Both the position numbers and the translations under genes were made by a program. A DNA stretch of 64,000 bases from Curvibacter soli (lineage in GTDB: Bacteria > Pseudomonadota > Gammaproteobacteria > Burkholderiales > Burkholderiaceae_C), in the NCBI RefSeq assembly GCF_029211125.1, contig NZ_JARGEN010000051.1, forward strand, positions 1-64,000. Reading direction: 5' to 3'. A model generated the notes under the pieces. It saw nothing but the letters and a program-made list of their open reading frames with translations, searched no databases and was not told the DNA's origin. Position 1 is the first letter of the stretch. Every line of letters starts with the position of its first letter. Shown in pieces: positions 28,064 through 36,581 of the stretch.

Positions 28064-29266
28064 ATGGCCTCTACGATCAATACCAACATTGCGTCGCTGA
28101 ACGCCCAACGCAACTTGGCGACCTCCCAGTCTTCGCTGGCCACCTCGATGCAGCGTCTATCCTCCGGCCTGCGCGTCAATAGCGCGAAAGACGATGCCGC
28201 CGGTCTGGCGATCGCCGAGCGCATGAACACCCAGGTCAAGGGCCTGACGGTGGCGGCGCGCAACGCCAACGACGGCATTTCCCTGGCACAGACGGCCGAA
28301 GGCGCGCTGGGCAAGGTCAGCGACATGCTCCAGCGCATGCGCGAACTGACCGTGCAGGCTGGCAATGCCACCAACAGCAAAAGCGACCGCGCGGCCCTGC
28401 AAGCCGAAGTGTCCCAGTTGCGCGACGAAATCGACCGCGTGGCCAAGCAGACCAGCTTCAACGGCACGAAGCTGCTCGACGGCACCTTCGCGGGCGCGGT
28501 GTTCCAGGTGGGCGCCAACGCGGGCGAGAACATCACCGTGGGCGCGCTGACGAACGCGAGCGTCAACGGGCTGTCCAAAGTGGAATACGCCACCGCAAGC
28601 GGCGCTGTGCTCGCAGGCTCCGGCACCATCACGAACTTGACTGCGGTTTCGGGTGGACTGGCGATCACGGTCAGTGGTCAGACCACCGATCTGGGGGCAT
28701 TGGATGCCGCCAACTCCACCAGCGAGCGACTCGGCCAGGTGGTCGAGGCGATCAACCGCAAGTCCACCGATACCGGCCTTACCGCCTTCCTGCAGGGCGA
28801 CGAAACCAGTGGCTATACGATCCAGTTCCGCTCCGACGCCCTGACCACCTCGGGCACGGCGGAGACCGCGATCACCTTAAGCGGCTTTACCGCAGCCAGC
28901 ACAGGCGTTGCGGCAAGCACGACCTTTGCCGCGGCTAGCGGCACGGCGCAAACTGGCATCGATACGCTCACCGTCACCACGCAGGCTGACGCCTGGGTTT
29001 CGCTGAAGAAGATCGACAGCGCACTAGACCAGATCAATTCGTCCCGCGCCACGCTGGGCGCCCTGCAAAGCCGGTTCGAGAACTCGGTGTCCAACATCAG
29101 CATCATGGTGGAGAACACCTCCGCGGCGCGTGGCCGTATCGTGGATGCGGACTTCGCCCTGGAAACCTCCAACCTGTCACGCACGCAGATCCTGCAGCAG
29201 GCCGGCACCGCCATGGTGGCGCAGGCCAACCAGTTGCCGCAGCAGGTGCTGCAGTTGCTGAAGTGA
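28064..29266 (+). CDS. fliC: flagellin FliC2
   Basis: Second flagellin, 400 residues, nearly the same as fliC1 but on the opposite strand. N-terminus MASTINTNIASLNAQRNLAT and C-terminus SNLSRTQILQQAGTAMVAQ, ending QVLQLLK. The D0/D1 domains, TLR5 segment and flg22-type epitope are conserved. The central domain is about three residues shorter and has different Ser/Thr patterns. AGGAG lies six bases before ATG. Unlike fliC1 it shows neither an obvious sigma-28 promoter nor a strong terminator; an IS remnant begins about 70 bp after its stop. It may be weakly expressed, or a reservoir for recombination. Confidence 0.95.
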   Translation: MASTINTNIASLNAQRNLATSQSSLATSMQRLSSGLRVNSAKDDAAGLAIAERMNTQVKGLTVAARNANDGISLAQTAEGALGKVSDMLQRMRELTVQAGNATNSKSDRAALQAEVSQLRDEIDRVAKQTSFNGTKLLDGTFAGAVFQVGANAGENITVGALTNASVNGLSKVEYATASGAVLAGSGTITNLTAVSGGLAITVSGQTTDLGALDAANSTSERLGQVVEAINRKSTDTGLTAFLQGDETSGYTIQFRSDALTTSGTAETAITLSGFTAASTGVAASTTFAAASGTAQTGIDTLTVTTQADAWVSLKKIDSALDQINSSRATLGALQSRFENSVSNISIMVENTSAARGRIVDADFALETSNLSRTQILQQAGTAMVAQANQLPQQVLQLLK

Positions 29267-29673
29267 GTTAAGGGCAGGGCTGAGGTTCCGACGTTCTGAA
29301 CACGCCGCAAAGCGGATTGGCTGCTTCGTTGGGGGAAGGCCCTTCGCCATCGAAGCGTATATTTCCGCATTCAGGCGCTGCGCGAGGCGATCCTTCGCCA
29401 CTCCACGCCCGACATCGCCAACATCGGCCAGGGCAGCCAGTTCAACAGCACCGCGCCCGTGCACTTATTGCACTTATCTTGGAATCTGGGATGTTCATAC
29501 AACCGGAGCCGGACCACTTCGCGATGCCCCGGAATTTTGGGTTTTTCGGAAATTGGTCGCCCAAGGATGCCATGCGCACTTATTATTTGGTGCATTCTTC
29601 ACCTCGCCTGATCGACCACCTCTCGGACCCCATTCCGGTATGCATGCGCGTACCGCTATAGGAAAAATAGCCA
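29267..29673. other. 407-bp gene-free gap at the flagellin/glycan-island border
   Basis: This stretch contains an IS3-type transposase fragment (29340-29455) and an AT-rich tail (29460-29673) unlike the GC-rich surroundings. A 56-codon frame at 29491-29661 has no recognisable features. TAGGAAAAATAG before 29674 may serve as ribosome site for the first island gene. No clear promoter for the island is visible. Confidence 0.6.
29340..29455 (+). pseudogene. IS3-family transposase remnant
   Basis: The frame beginning near 29372 reads QALREAILRHSTPDIANIGQ followed by GSQFNSTA. This matches the integrase-core pattern of IS3-type OrfB transposases (ALEEALARHG.P.I.NTDQGSQFTS). The catalytic Asp of the DQGSQF motif is Gly here. 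No start codon, no rest of the transposase and no terminal repeats are found, so it is a decayed fragment of under 40 codons. Upstream, a different frame (PFAIEA near 29340) may be the same gene after a frameshift. Confidence 0.6.
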
Positions 29674-30366
29674 ATGGATCGCCGGCCTTTAATCATCTAC
29701 GGTAATGGCCAAATGGCCGGCTTGCTCCATCAGTTTGCCAGCCTGGAGTTCGAAGTCGTTGCCTTCACCGTCGATCAATGCGCCATCCGCGAATCCACGC
29801 TGGCAGGAAAACCAGTCGTCCCGTTTGAGACCCTCACGCAGCACTACCCACCGAAAGGCCACCAGTTCATCACGGCGGTAGGGCATATCCAGATGAACCG
29901 CCTACGTTCCCGCAAGTACCAGGAGGCCAAGGCACGGGGTTATGCGTTCGCAAATTACATCCACCCCAGCGTCGTCCGACATCCCTCGGTCTCGCTGGGA
30001 GAAAACAACGTGATACTGGACCATGTCGCCATTCATCCATTCACGCGCATCGGCAACGGCAATTTCATCTGCAGCAATGCCTCAATAGGTCATGGCTGCA
30101 CTATTGACGATGATTGCCTCATCAATTCCGGCGTGGCAATCGCGGGAGAAACGCATATTCACTCTGGCTGCTTCCTGGGGGTCAACGCGACCATTGGCGA
30201 CAATATCTCCCTTGGCGACCATTGCTATGTGGGGGCCCATACGCTGATCGTGAAGGACACCGTTTCAGGTGAAGTCCGCATATCCCCCGCAGGGGAACGC
30301 TTCCCCTTGTCAAGCGACGAATTCCTTCAATTCATTCAACGCGCGCGCAACGCACCAGCGCCATGA
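29674..30366 (+). CDS. NeuD/PglD-type sugar O/N-acyltransferase
   Basis: A 230-residue acyltransferase with an N-terminal Rossmann-like sugar-nucleotide binding part (RPLIIYGNGQMAGLLHQFA) and a left-handed beta-helix of hexapeptide repeats (about residues 95-205: VSLGENNVILDHVAIHPFTR, IGHGCTIDDDCLINSGVAIA). His139 of the SIGHGC region matches the catalytic His position of the PglD/NeuD family. These enzymes acylate the amino group of UDP- or dTDP-amino-dideoxy sugars. First gene of the island; it overlaps the acyl-AMP ligase gene by four bases. I infer that it adds an unusual acyl group supplied by the ligase and carrier protein encoded downstream. Confidence 0.8.
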   Translation: MDRRPLIIYGNGQMAGLLHQFASLEFEVVAFTVDQCAIRESTLAGKPVVPFETLTQHYPPKGHQFITAVGHIQMNRLRSRKYQEAKARGYAFANYIHPSVVRHPSVSLGENNVILDHVAIHPFTRIGNGNFICSNASIGHGCTIDDDCLINSGVAIAGETHIHSGCFLGVNATIGDNISLGDHCYVGAHTLIVKDTVSGEVRISPAGERFPLSSDEFLQFIQRARNAPAP

Positions 30367-31949
30367 GTATCCCCGTGGGCGAAGAAGGGCTAACACCCAG
30401 CCATTCCCCTATTTATGCTCTGTTTGCCCTAGCAGCGGCCCGGTATCCCGACAAGACAGCGCTGATCGTCGGCACCCGACGCCTGACGTATCGTGAAATC
30501 GCCACACGAGTCAATCACCTTGCAGCGGGCCTTGCGGCCCAAGGACTCGACGCGGGGAGCCACCTTGGCGTAGTGCTGCCCAATGGCATTGAATTCGTGC
30601 TGCTGATGCTGGCGGCGGCCCGGTTGGGGCTGGTGCTTGTACCCCAGCCGATGGGTTCCACCGGCGAAGCGCTGGCGAAGGCCTTCCAGGCCACTGACGT
30701 GCGCCATGTAGCGCTTTGGCACGGACTCCTGCCGCGTCTGGTCGACAGCACGGCATTGGCCTCCATCGCTGGCACGCGCATCTGCGCAGGAGGGGGGGCG
30801 AGCCCTGCTGGCTGGATCGCTTTCGAGTCATTGCTGCTGCCGCCCCAGCCCCTTCAAACGCAGCGCGAACCCAGCGTGGCCGCCGCCAGTCATCCCTACT
30901 TGATGGTGCTGACCTCCGGCTCCACCGGCTCTCCCAAACCCATCCTGCTGAGCCAGGAAACCAAGGTCGCCCGGGCACGCGCCGCCATCGACCTCTATGG
31001 GCTCCATGCCGGCGACTGCATACTCACTGCCACGCCTCTCTACCATTCGCTGGCGCAGCGCCTCGTGCTTATTCCTTTGCTCATAGGTGCGACCAGTGTT
31101 GTGCTGGAACACTTTTCTCCCACTGCCTGGTGCGCGGCCATCGCGGAATATCGATGCAGCTTTTCCATCGCAGTGTCATCCCAGCTTAAGCAATTGCTGC
31201 CCGATTTGCATGCCAACAGGCAAACGCTAACATCGTTGCGCTGCCTGGTTTCGTCCTCGGCACTTCTGGATACCCCCACCAAGAGCTCTCTGCTGGAAGC
31301 CCTGAGCTGTGAATTCCACGAATGCTATGGTGCCTCCGAAATCGCCACCGCCACCAACCTGCACGCGCAAATGGACAGTACCAAGTTCGGCTCCGTGGGC
31401 AAACCCGTCCCGGGCGCCGATCTGCTCATCCTCGATGAGCAGGGCCGGACGGCATCCGCAGGCAATCCGGGCGAAATTCTGTGCCGTACGCCGCTGGCCT
31501 TCAGCGGTTACTACGCACAGCCGGAAAAAACACAGGCCGCGCACCTGAATGGATATTTCCGCACTGGCGACATCGGGAAAATCGACGCGGAAGGCTACCT
31601 CTACTACCTGGGTCGGCTGAAGGACTTGGTAATCACCGGAGGCATAAACATCTACCCCAAGGACATCGAAGATCTGCTTACCGGCCGTCTTGGCATCGAA
31701 GAATGCACCGTCATCGCAGTGCCCGACAGCCGGCTCGGCGAAGTCGTCGGTGCCGTACTGGCGACAGGGGTGGGCAGGCAGGCACCTGATCTGCGGGCCG
31801 TCCAAAGGCTCTGCGCCAAGTGCCTGAACGATGCCCAGCAGCCGCGCCACTATTTCATCGTCGATCAACTGCCGCGCAATGCTATGGGCAAGGTCGACAA
31901 GCCGGCGCTGCGCCGCCGGTTCGCTACCTCGGAGGGCTCCGCAGCATGA
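30363..31949 (+). CDS. acyl-AMP ligase (AMP-binding family)
   Basis: A 528-residue member of the ANL superfamily, which activates a carboxylic acid as acyl-AMP and transfers it to CoA or to a carrier protein. Motifs: P-loop-like LTSGSTGSPKP, the core ECYGASE, GYFRTGDIG, hinge GRLKDLVITGGINIYPKDIE and the catalytic Lys in NAMGKVDKPAL. The substrate cannot be read from the sequence. An acyl carrier protein gene two genes downstream suggests loading onto that carrier. It overlaps both neighbours by four bases, indicating one translationally coupled transcript. Confidence 0.85.
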   Translation: MSIPVGEEGLTPSHSPIYALFALAAARYPDKTALIVGTRRLTYREIATRVNHLAAGLAAQGLDAGSHLGVVLPNGIEFVLLMLAAARLGLVLVPQPMGSTGEALAKAFQATDVRHVALWHGLLPRLVDSTALASIAGTRICAGGGASPAGWIAFESLLLPPQPLQTQREPSVAAASHPYLMVLTSGSTGSPKPILLSQETKVARARAAIDLYGLHAGDCILTATPLYHSLAQRLVLIPLLIGATSVVLEHFSPTAWCAAIAEYRCSFSIAVSSQLKQLLPDLHANRQTLTSLRCLVSSSALLDTPTKSSLLEALSCEFHECYGASEIATATNLHAQMDSTKFGSVGKPVPGADLLILDEQGRTASAGNPGEILCRTPLAFSGYYAQPEKTQAAHLNGYFRTGDIGKIDAEGYLYYLGRLKDLVITGGINIYPKDIEDLLTGRLGIEECTVIAVPDSRLGEVVGAVLATGVGRQAPDLRAVQRLCAKCLNDAQQPRHYFIVDQLPRNAMGKVDKPALRRRFATSEGSAA

Positions 31950-33121
31950 CGGCCGACATCCACCGCCCACGCCCGCCCCTGCGGCTGGGCTTCGTGGGCG
32001 GCGCGCTCAATTCAGCCGTCGGCTATGCCCACTTTGTCTCCAGTACCCTCGACAACCGGTTCGAGGTCGTGGCCGGGTGCTTCAGCCGACACCCCGATGT
32101 GAATGCAGAAGCCGGCGCGGCTTACGCCGTTGCGCCCGAGCGCGTCCATGCCGACTGGCATACGCTGCTGGAACGCGAGCGTGACAGCCTGGACGCACTT
32201 GTCGTGCTGACCCCGACGCCCGCGCACGCACCCATACTGGCCACCGCGCTGGATGCGGGCGTGCCCGTCATCTGCGAAAAGGCGCTGGCCACATCCCATG
32301 CGCAAGCCCTGCACATCCAGGAGTCGGTGCAGCGCAACGGCGGCTTCCTGGCCGTCACCTACAACTACACCGGCTATCCCATGGTGCGCGAGCTGCGGCA
32401 GCTCATCCGCGACGGCCTGCTGGGCCAACTGCAGCAGATCCATGTGGAAATGCCGCAGGAGGGCTTTCTGCGCACCACCGACGGCGAACTCCCCCACCCT
32501 CAGATCTGGCGCCTGCATGATGGAACCATCCCGACCGTATCGCTCGACCTGGGCGTGCATGCCCACCACCTGGTGGAGTTTCTGAGCGGTCAGCACGTCC
32601 TGGAAGTCGTGGCCGACCAGCGCTGCTTCGGGCACTTCCCAACCATCATCGACGACATCAGTTGCATGGCCCGTTACTCGGGCGGCATTCGCGTCAACTA
32701 TTGGTATGGAAAAACCGCGCTCGGCTACCGCAATGGTCTGCGGATCAGGATTTTCGGCTCCAAGGCTTCCGCGCAATGGCTCCAGGCCGAGCCAGAGTTA
32801 CTGTCCATCTACCATGCCGATGGGCGCCGCGAGCAGGTTGACCGAGGCTCGTCCGGCCTGCGGGTGGCGAGCCGGCCACGCTACAACCGCTTCAAGCCCG
32901 GGCACCCGGCCGGGTTCGTCGAAGCATTCGCCAACCTGTATGCAGATATCGCCGACCTGCTGCAGCAGCGCCGGCAAGGTCAGGCCCACCCACAGTCGGA
33001 GTATGTATTCGGAGCCAACAGCGCCAGCGCGGGTCTGGCATTCTTGGAAGCCGTCACCGCATCCATGCACAGCCATGCATGGCAGCCGGTGGCCGGTCAG
33101 CCCCCAGCCCAGGAGCAATGA
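31946..33121 (+). CDS. Gfo/Idh/MocA family oxidoreductase
   Basis: A 391-residue NAD(P)-dependent sugar dehydrogenase-like protein. The Rossmann motif is LGFVGGALNSAVGYAHF; the segment VICEKALATSHAQAL matches the family EKP motif, with Ala in place of Pro. The C-terminal domain (about residues 140-390) carries ISCMARYSGGIRVNYWYGK. In nucleotide-sugar pathways this family oxidises or reduces ring carbons (WlbA, KijD10) or acts as a lactone or inositol dehydrogenase. ATG 31946 overlaps the ligase stop by four bases; the longer upstream frame is an overlap artefact. Confidence 0.8.
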   Translation: MTADIHRPRPPLRLGFVGGALNSAVGYAHFVSSTLDNRFEVVAGCFSRHPDVNAEAGAAYAVAPERVHADWHTLLERERDSLDALVVLTPTPAHAPILATALDAGVPVICEKALATSHAQALHIQESVQRNGGFLAVTYNYTGYPMVRELRQLIRDGLLGQLQQIHVEMPQEGFLRTTDGELPHPQIWRLHDGTIPTVSLDLGVHAHHLVEFLSGQHVLEVVADQRCFGHFPTIIDDISCMARYSGGIRVNYWYGKTALGYRNGLRIRIFGSKASAQWLQAEPELLSIYHADGRREQVDRGSSGLRVASRPRYNRFKPGHPAGFVEAFANLYADIADLLQQRRQGQAHPQSEYVFGANSASAGLAFLEAVTASMHSHAWQPVAGQPPAQEQ

Positions 33122-33411
33122 AGAACATGCAGCAAACACCCGCGCGGAACTTCGTCATCCAACTGCTTCAGGAAAGGGGGCCGCTTCCAGCCGAAAATCT
33201 GGATGCCTTCAATTTTCTGGAAAGCGGATTCATCGACTCTTTCGCCCTGATCCGGTTCATTCTCAGCATCGAGGACGAATTCGGAATTGCCATCACGCCC
33301 GGCGAAATGGCCTCCCCGCGAATACGGACCATCGGAGGCATGGCCGAGTTGATCGAAGGCAAGCGGCAGCGCGATACCCCCTCCAGGCAACCCGATGGAC
33401 AACCGACATGA
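33118..33411 (+). CDS. acyl carrier protein
   Basis: A small acidic helical protein of 97 residues. NFLESGFIDSFALIRFILSI matches the carrier pattern around the phosphopantetheine site, with Ser in the sequence GFIDSF; EDEFGIAITPGEM is the following helix-loop typical of ACPs. It would be modified by a phosphopantetheinyl transferase encoded elsewhere. The ATG at 33118 overlaps the previous stop and follows AGGAG; ATG 33127 is an alternative. An ACP inside a sugar cluster implies that an acyl-ACP rather than acetyl-CoA is the acyl donor. Confidence 0.88.
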   Translation: MKNMQQTPARNFVIQLLQERGPLPAENLDAFNFLESGFIDSFALIRFILSIEDEFGIAITPGEMASPRIRTIGGMAELIEGKRQRDTPSRQPDGQPT

Positions 33412-34553
33412 CCCAGTACAAGCTCTTCGATGCAGGGGAATTCCTCGCCCAATGGGTAAGTCAATCCTCTTCGGCAAATGCAACCATTGCCCGGGACTTC
33501 CTGGCCGGACATGCGCCCCGCTATGCCCTGGGCCGCAATGAAACCACCGCCCTGCTGGCGCACAGCGTCTCGCTGGCGGGCGTCTTGGACGACTATGCGG
33601 CAACGGAACACATGTGGAATGGCCTTCCCCTACTGAAACAGGATGCCCTCTCCAGCGATGGCATTGTCATCAATACCGTCGTCGTCGCACGGCCGGTCAG
33701 TGCCGCACGCCGCCTTGGCGCCCTGCCGACGCAGCGCAGCATCGCCTACGCCGACCTGATCCGCGTCCTCCCCGAACACTTTCCCCTGCCGCAATTCGTG
33801 GCGCAGACAAGAGAAGCGCTGCAAAGCCATCGCGCCGAGTTCGAGAACCTGTTCAGCCAGCTCAAAGACGACGAGTCGCGCCGCACACTCGAAGACGTAC
33901 TCCAATACCGGCTGACGGCCGATCCCGCCTTCATGGGCAGTTACCCCTGCAGGATGAAGGATCAGTACTTCGAGCCATTTTTGGATTTCCCCGCCGGCGG
34001 CGTATTCATCGACGCCGGCGGCTACGAAGGCGAAACCAGCATCGAATTCAGCCAGCGGTACCCGGGCTATGGCGGCATCCACGTATTCGAGCCCTCACCT
34101 ACCAACTTCCACAAGGTTCAGGCTTCACTGCATGGCATGCGCGGCGTCACCACCCATGAGGTAGGGCTGTCGGACGTAAAAGATACGTTGCGCTTCTCCG
34201 CAGAAGCCGGCTCTGCCAGCAAGATCAGCAGCGAGGGCGGCGAATCGATCGCAGTGGACCGCCTCGACGACCTCGTGCCCGGGCGCGTGGACTTCATCAA
34301 AATGGACCTGGAAGGCTGGGAGCTGAACGCATTGACCGGCGCGAGGGAGTCGATCGTGAAGCACCACCCCATCCTTGCCATCAGCGCATACCACCACCCG
34401 CTGGACTTCGTGCGCATTCATGCCTACGTCAGCGGCCTGCGCAAGGACTACGACCTCTACCTGCGGCACTACACCGAGGGCTGGATTGAAACCGTCCTGT
34501 ATTTCGTGCCGGCCAAGAGCGGCAGCGGCATTGCATCGGGCCAAACACCATGA
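33408..34553 (+). CDS. FkbM family methyltransferase with N-terminal extension
   Basis: A 381-residue protein. The C-terminal part (about residues 170-370) is an FkbM-type SAM methyltransferase: GGVFIDAGGYEGETSIEFS (SAM loop), HVFEPSPTNF and the family signature FIKMDLEGWELNALTGA. The N-terminal 165 residues have no match I recognise. FkbM enzymes O-methylate sugars and polyketides. The start ATG 33408 overlaps the ACP stop by four bases; the frame continues upstream only through other genes. A second FkbM gene follows directly, so two different hydroxyls may be methylated. Confidence 0.82.
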   Translation: MTQYKLFDAGEFLAQWVSQSSSANATIARDFLAGHAPRYALGRNETTALLAHSVSLAGVLDDYAATEHMWNGLPLLKQDALSSDGIVINTVVVARPVSAARRLGALPTQRSIAYADLIRVLPEHFPLPQFVAQTREALQSHRAEFENLFSQLKDDESRRTLEDVLQYRLTADPAFMGSYPCRMKDQYFEPFLDFPAGGVFIDAGGYEGETSIEFSQRYPGYGGIHVFEPSPTNFHKVQASLHGMRGVTTHEVGLSDVKDTLRFSAEAGSASKISSEGGESIAVDRLDDLVPGRVDFIKMDLEGWELNALTGARESIVKHHPILAISAYHHPLDFVRIHAYVSGLRKDYDLYLRHYTEGWIETVLYFVPAKSGSGIASGQTP

Positions 34554-35419
34554 CGAAACTCGGCGACTTCTCGATCCCGGAACTCTATGCTGAAATTTGC
34601 GCCCGCAAAGGTGAACGCATCGACTTCGGCAAAAGCACCTTGAAGATCGACGCCCGCCAAGGCGGCGGCGTTTACCAGTCCGACGCCGTGTGGATCGACT
34701 TCCACGACCCGCTTTACGCGGAAATCAAGAAAACCCTCAATCCCGCTCTCATCGTGGACATTGGCGCCAACATCGGGTTTTCCTCGGTGTGCTTCGGCGA
34801 GAACTTCCCCGCCACGCGCATCATCGCGGTGGAGCCCAATCCAGAACTCGCGCCCCTGTTTCACGAGAACATGCGCGTCAATGGCATCGCCAATTACGAA
34901 CTGCTTGTCAAGGCGGTCGGGGATTCGGACCAAAAACTGCCGTTCTCCTGCCCGCCCGGATTCTCCGTCGATGCCAAGGTCACGACAGCCGACACTGCGC
35001 CCTCCTTCTGGGCCGAGCAAACGACGCTGGCGCAGATTCTTTCAGGCACACCCGACGAGGCCCCCGTCTACATCAAGATAGACGCCCAAGGGCACGACTA
35101 CAACATCATCAAGGGCGGCAAGAGTTTTTTTGACCGCGCCCACCGCTACCTGGTGCGCGTCGAGTTTGCCCCCGCATGGATCGAGCAAGGCGCCGGAGGC
35201 AGCCCCCAGGAGTTTCTGGCCTATCTGACCCAGAAATTCGATGTGGCGGAACTGCAGAAGCCCAGCTTTTCCACCGGCCGCCTGGCCCCCCTCTTCGAGT
35301 CGCCGCTGAAATGCGACGATGTCGATGCCTTCGTCCGCTACACCCGGCAAAAATCCAGCGGCGGCAAAGGCTACGTGGACCTCATCTTCAAGCCCAAGCG
35401 CCTCAAGATCGATGGATAG
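34550..35419 (+). CDS. FkbM family methyltransferase
   Basis: A 289-residue SAM-dependent methyltransferase. The SAM site is LIVDIGANIGFSSVCFGENF with acidic VEPNPELAP; the later strand has VYIKIDAQGHDYNIIKGGKS, the FkbM signature with Gln in place of Glu. The last 60 residues end in a basic tail. It overlaps both neighbours (four bases and eight bases). Likely substrate: the sugar made or transferred by the other island proteins. Confidence 0.83.
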   Translation: MTKLGDFSIPELYAEICARKGERIDFGKSTLKIDARQGGGVYQSDAVWIDFHDPLYAEIKKTLNPALIVDIGANIGFSSVCFGENFPATRIIAVEPNPELAPLFHENMRVNGIANYELLVKAVGDSDQKLPFSCPPGFSVDAKVTTADTAPSFWAEQTTLAQILSGTPDEAPVYIKIDAQGHDYNIIKGGKSFFDRAHRYLVRVEFAPAWIEQGAGGSPQEFLAYLTQKFDVAELQKPSFSTGRLAPLFESPLKCDDVDAFVRYTRQKSSGGKGYVDLIFKPKRLKIDG

Positions 35420-36542
35420 CATCGACAGACCCACCGCTTCCCGTGGTCAGCCTGCGCATGTTCAGAGCCTGCTTGTATTTCCCGTGGGCGTCGACGGCGC
35501 CAAAACCTATATCCAAACGGCACGGCAACTCGGCTTTCGGGTCATAGGCGGCAGCTCCGTCCCCGTGGGCCTGGTCGACTTGCCAGTGGATGCACTCATC
35601 CATTTGCCATTCGTCACCCACGGCGATTTCGAGGCGGCATTCACCCAAGCCCTCGCCCGCCACCAGATCAGCCACGTCCATGCGCCCCACCATGGCGTGT
35701 GGTGGTGCCTGCGGCAGATGCTGGAGCGCCAGGCCACTCCTTCCTTTTCCCTCTGCGGGGAGCATCCCTTCCAGGCCAACTGGAATGCCTTCCAGCCTGA
35801 TCTGGCATGGGCCGACACGATACTGGGCGACGCCCTGGCCGAAACCATTGAACCTTGCCGCGCGGCCCCTCCCATGGGCCGGTTGCAGTACGCATCTCTA
35901 CACCGCGGCTTCCTGCGGGTCCCCGGCGAAAGCGACGAGGACAAGCTGAGCGCGCTGGCCGCCATCGCGCGCCTGCTGCCCCAGGGCGACGTCGTCGAAA
36001 TCGGTTCGCTGTACGGACGATCCGCCTATGCGCTGGCCCGGCTGGCGCAGCATTACGGCATTGGCTCCATCATCTGCGTCGATCCATGGCGGATGGACCG
36101 AATCCTTGACCAGGGCCCTGCGGCCAAGGATCTTTACGACAGCCGCAGGCTGATCGATCTGGACCATGTGTTCGCAAACTTCTGCGCCACCGCCGCCGAG
36201 GTTCCAGGGATGGGATACATCCGCCAGCCTTCGCTGGATGCCATCGGCGAATACCGCGAAGCCGTCCGGCAGCAGGTTCTGCACTGCCCCGAATTGACGC
36301 CGGTTCCCGTGTGCGGTCGCATCGCCCTGCTGCACATCGACGGCAACCACCGCTACGACCAGGTGGTGCAGGACATCCAGACCTGGGCACCCTACCTGAT
36401 GCCGGGCGGCTGGCTGCTATTGGACGACTATGTCTGGTCGTTCGGGGACGGACCCCAGATGGCAGGCGACGAACTGCTGCAATCGGGCGCCTACGATTCG
36501 GCCTTCGTCGCCAGCGACACACTCTTCCTGCGCCGGCTTTGA
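35412..36542 (+). CDS. two-domain protein with C-terminal class I methyltransferase
   Basis: A 376-residue protein. Residues about 20-160 resemble the pre-ATP-grasp fold (LLVFPVGVDGAKTYIQTARQ, RQLGFRVIGGSSVPVG), with no complete ATP-grasp domain after it. Residues about 180-376 form a Methyltransf_24-like SAM domain: GDVVEIGSLYGRSAYALARL, SIICVDPW, IALLHIDGNHRYDQVV and MPGGWLLLDDY. The combination is unusual and I do not recognise the whole protein. The ATG 35412 overlaps the previous gene by eight bases. A third methyltransferase in one cluster suggests a heavily methylated glycan. Confidence 0.72.
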   Translation: MDSIDRPTASRGQPAHVQSLLVFPVGVDGAKTYIQTARQLGFRVIGGSSVPVGLVDLPVDALIHLPFVTHGDFEAAFTQALARHQISHVHAPHHGVWWCLRQMLERQATPSFSLCGEHPFQANWNAFQPDLAWADTILGDALAETIEPCRAAPPMGRLQYASLHRGFLRVPGESDEDKLSALAAIARLLPQGDVVEIGSLYGRSAYALARLAQHYGIGSIICVDPWRMDRILDQGPAAKDLYDSRRLIDLDHVFANFCATAAEVPGMGYIRQPSLDAIGEYREAVRQQVLHCPELTPVPVCGRIALLHIDGNHRYDQVVQDIQTWAPYLMPGGWLLLDDYVWSFGDGPQMAGDELLQSGAYDSAFVASDTLFLRRL

Positions 36543-36581
36543 CCGCGCAGCCCCCCCAACACGCAAGGCAGCGCACTGCAC

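Larger units (their letters stand above)
26455..29266. repeat. inverted flagellin gene duplication
   Basis: fliC1 (26455-27666, minus) and fliC2 (28064-29266, plus) are about 1.2-kb near-identical inverted arms around a 397-bp spacer. Long identical DNA runs are visible in both coding ends, for example at 27541-27600 against 28141-28200. The arrangement permits gene conversion or inversion of the spacer with its promoter. Confidence 0.85.

Noticed and set aside
29491-29661. 56-codon plus-strand frame before the island
   Set aside because: No ribosome site, no homologous pattern and it sits in an AT-rich gap with IS debris; probably not a gene.
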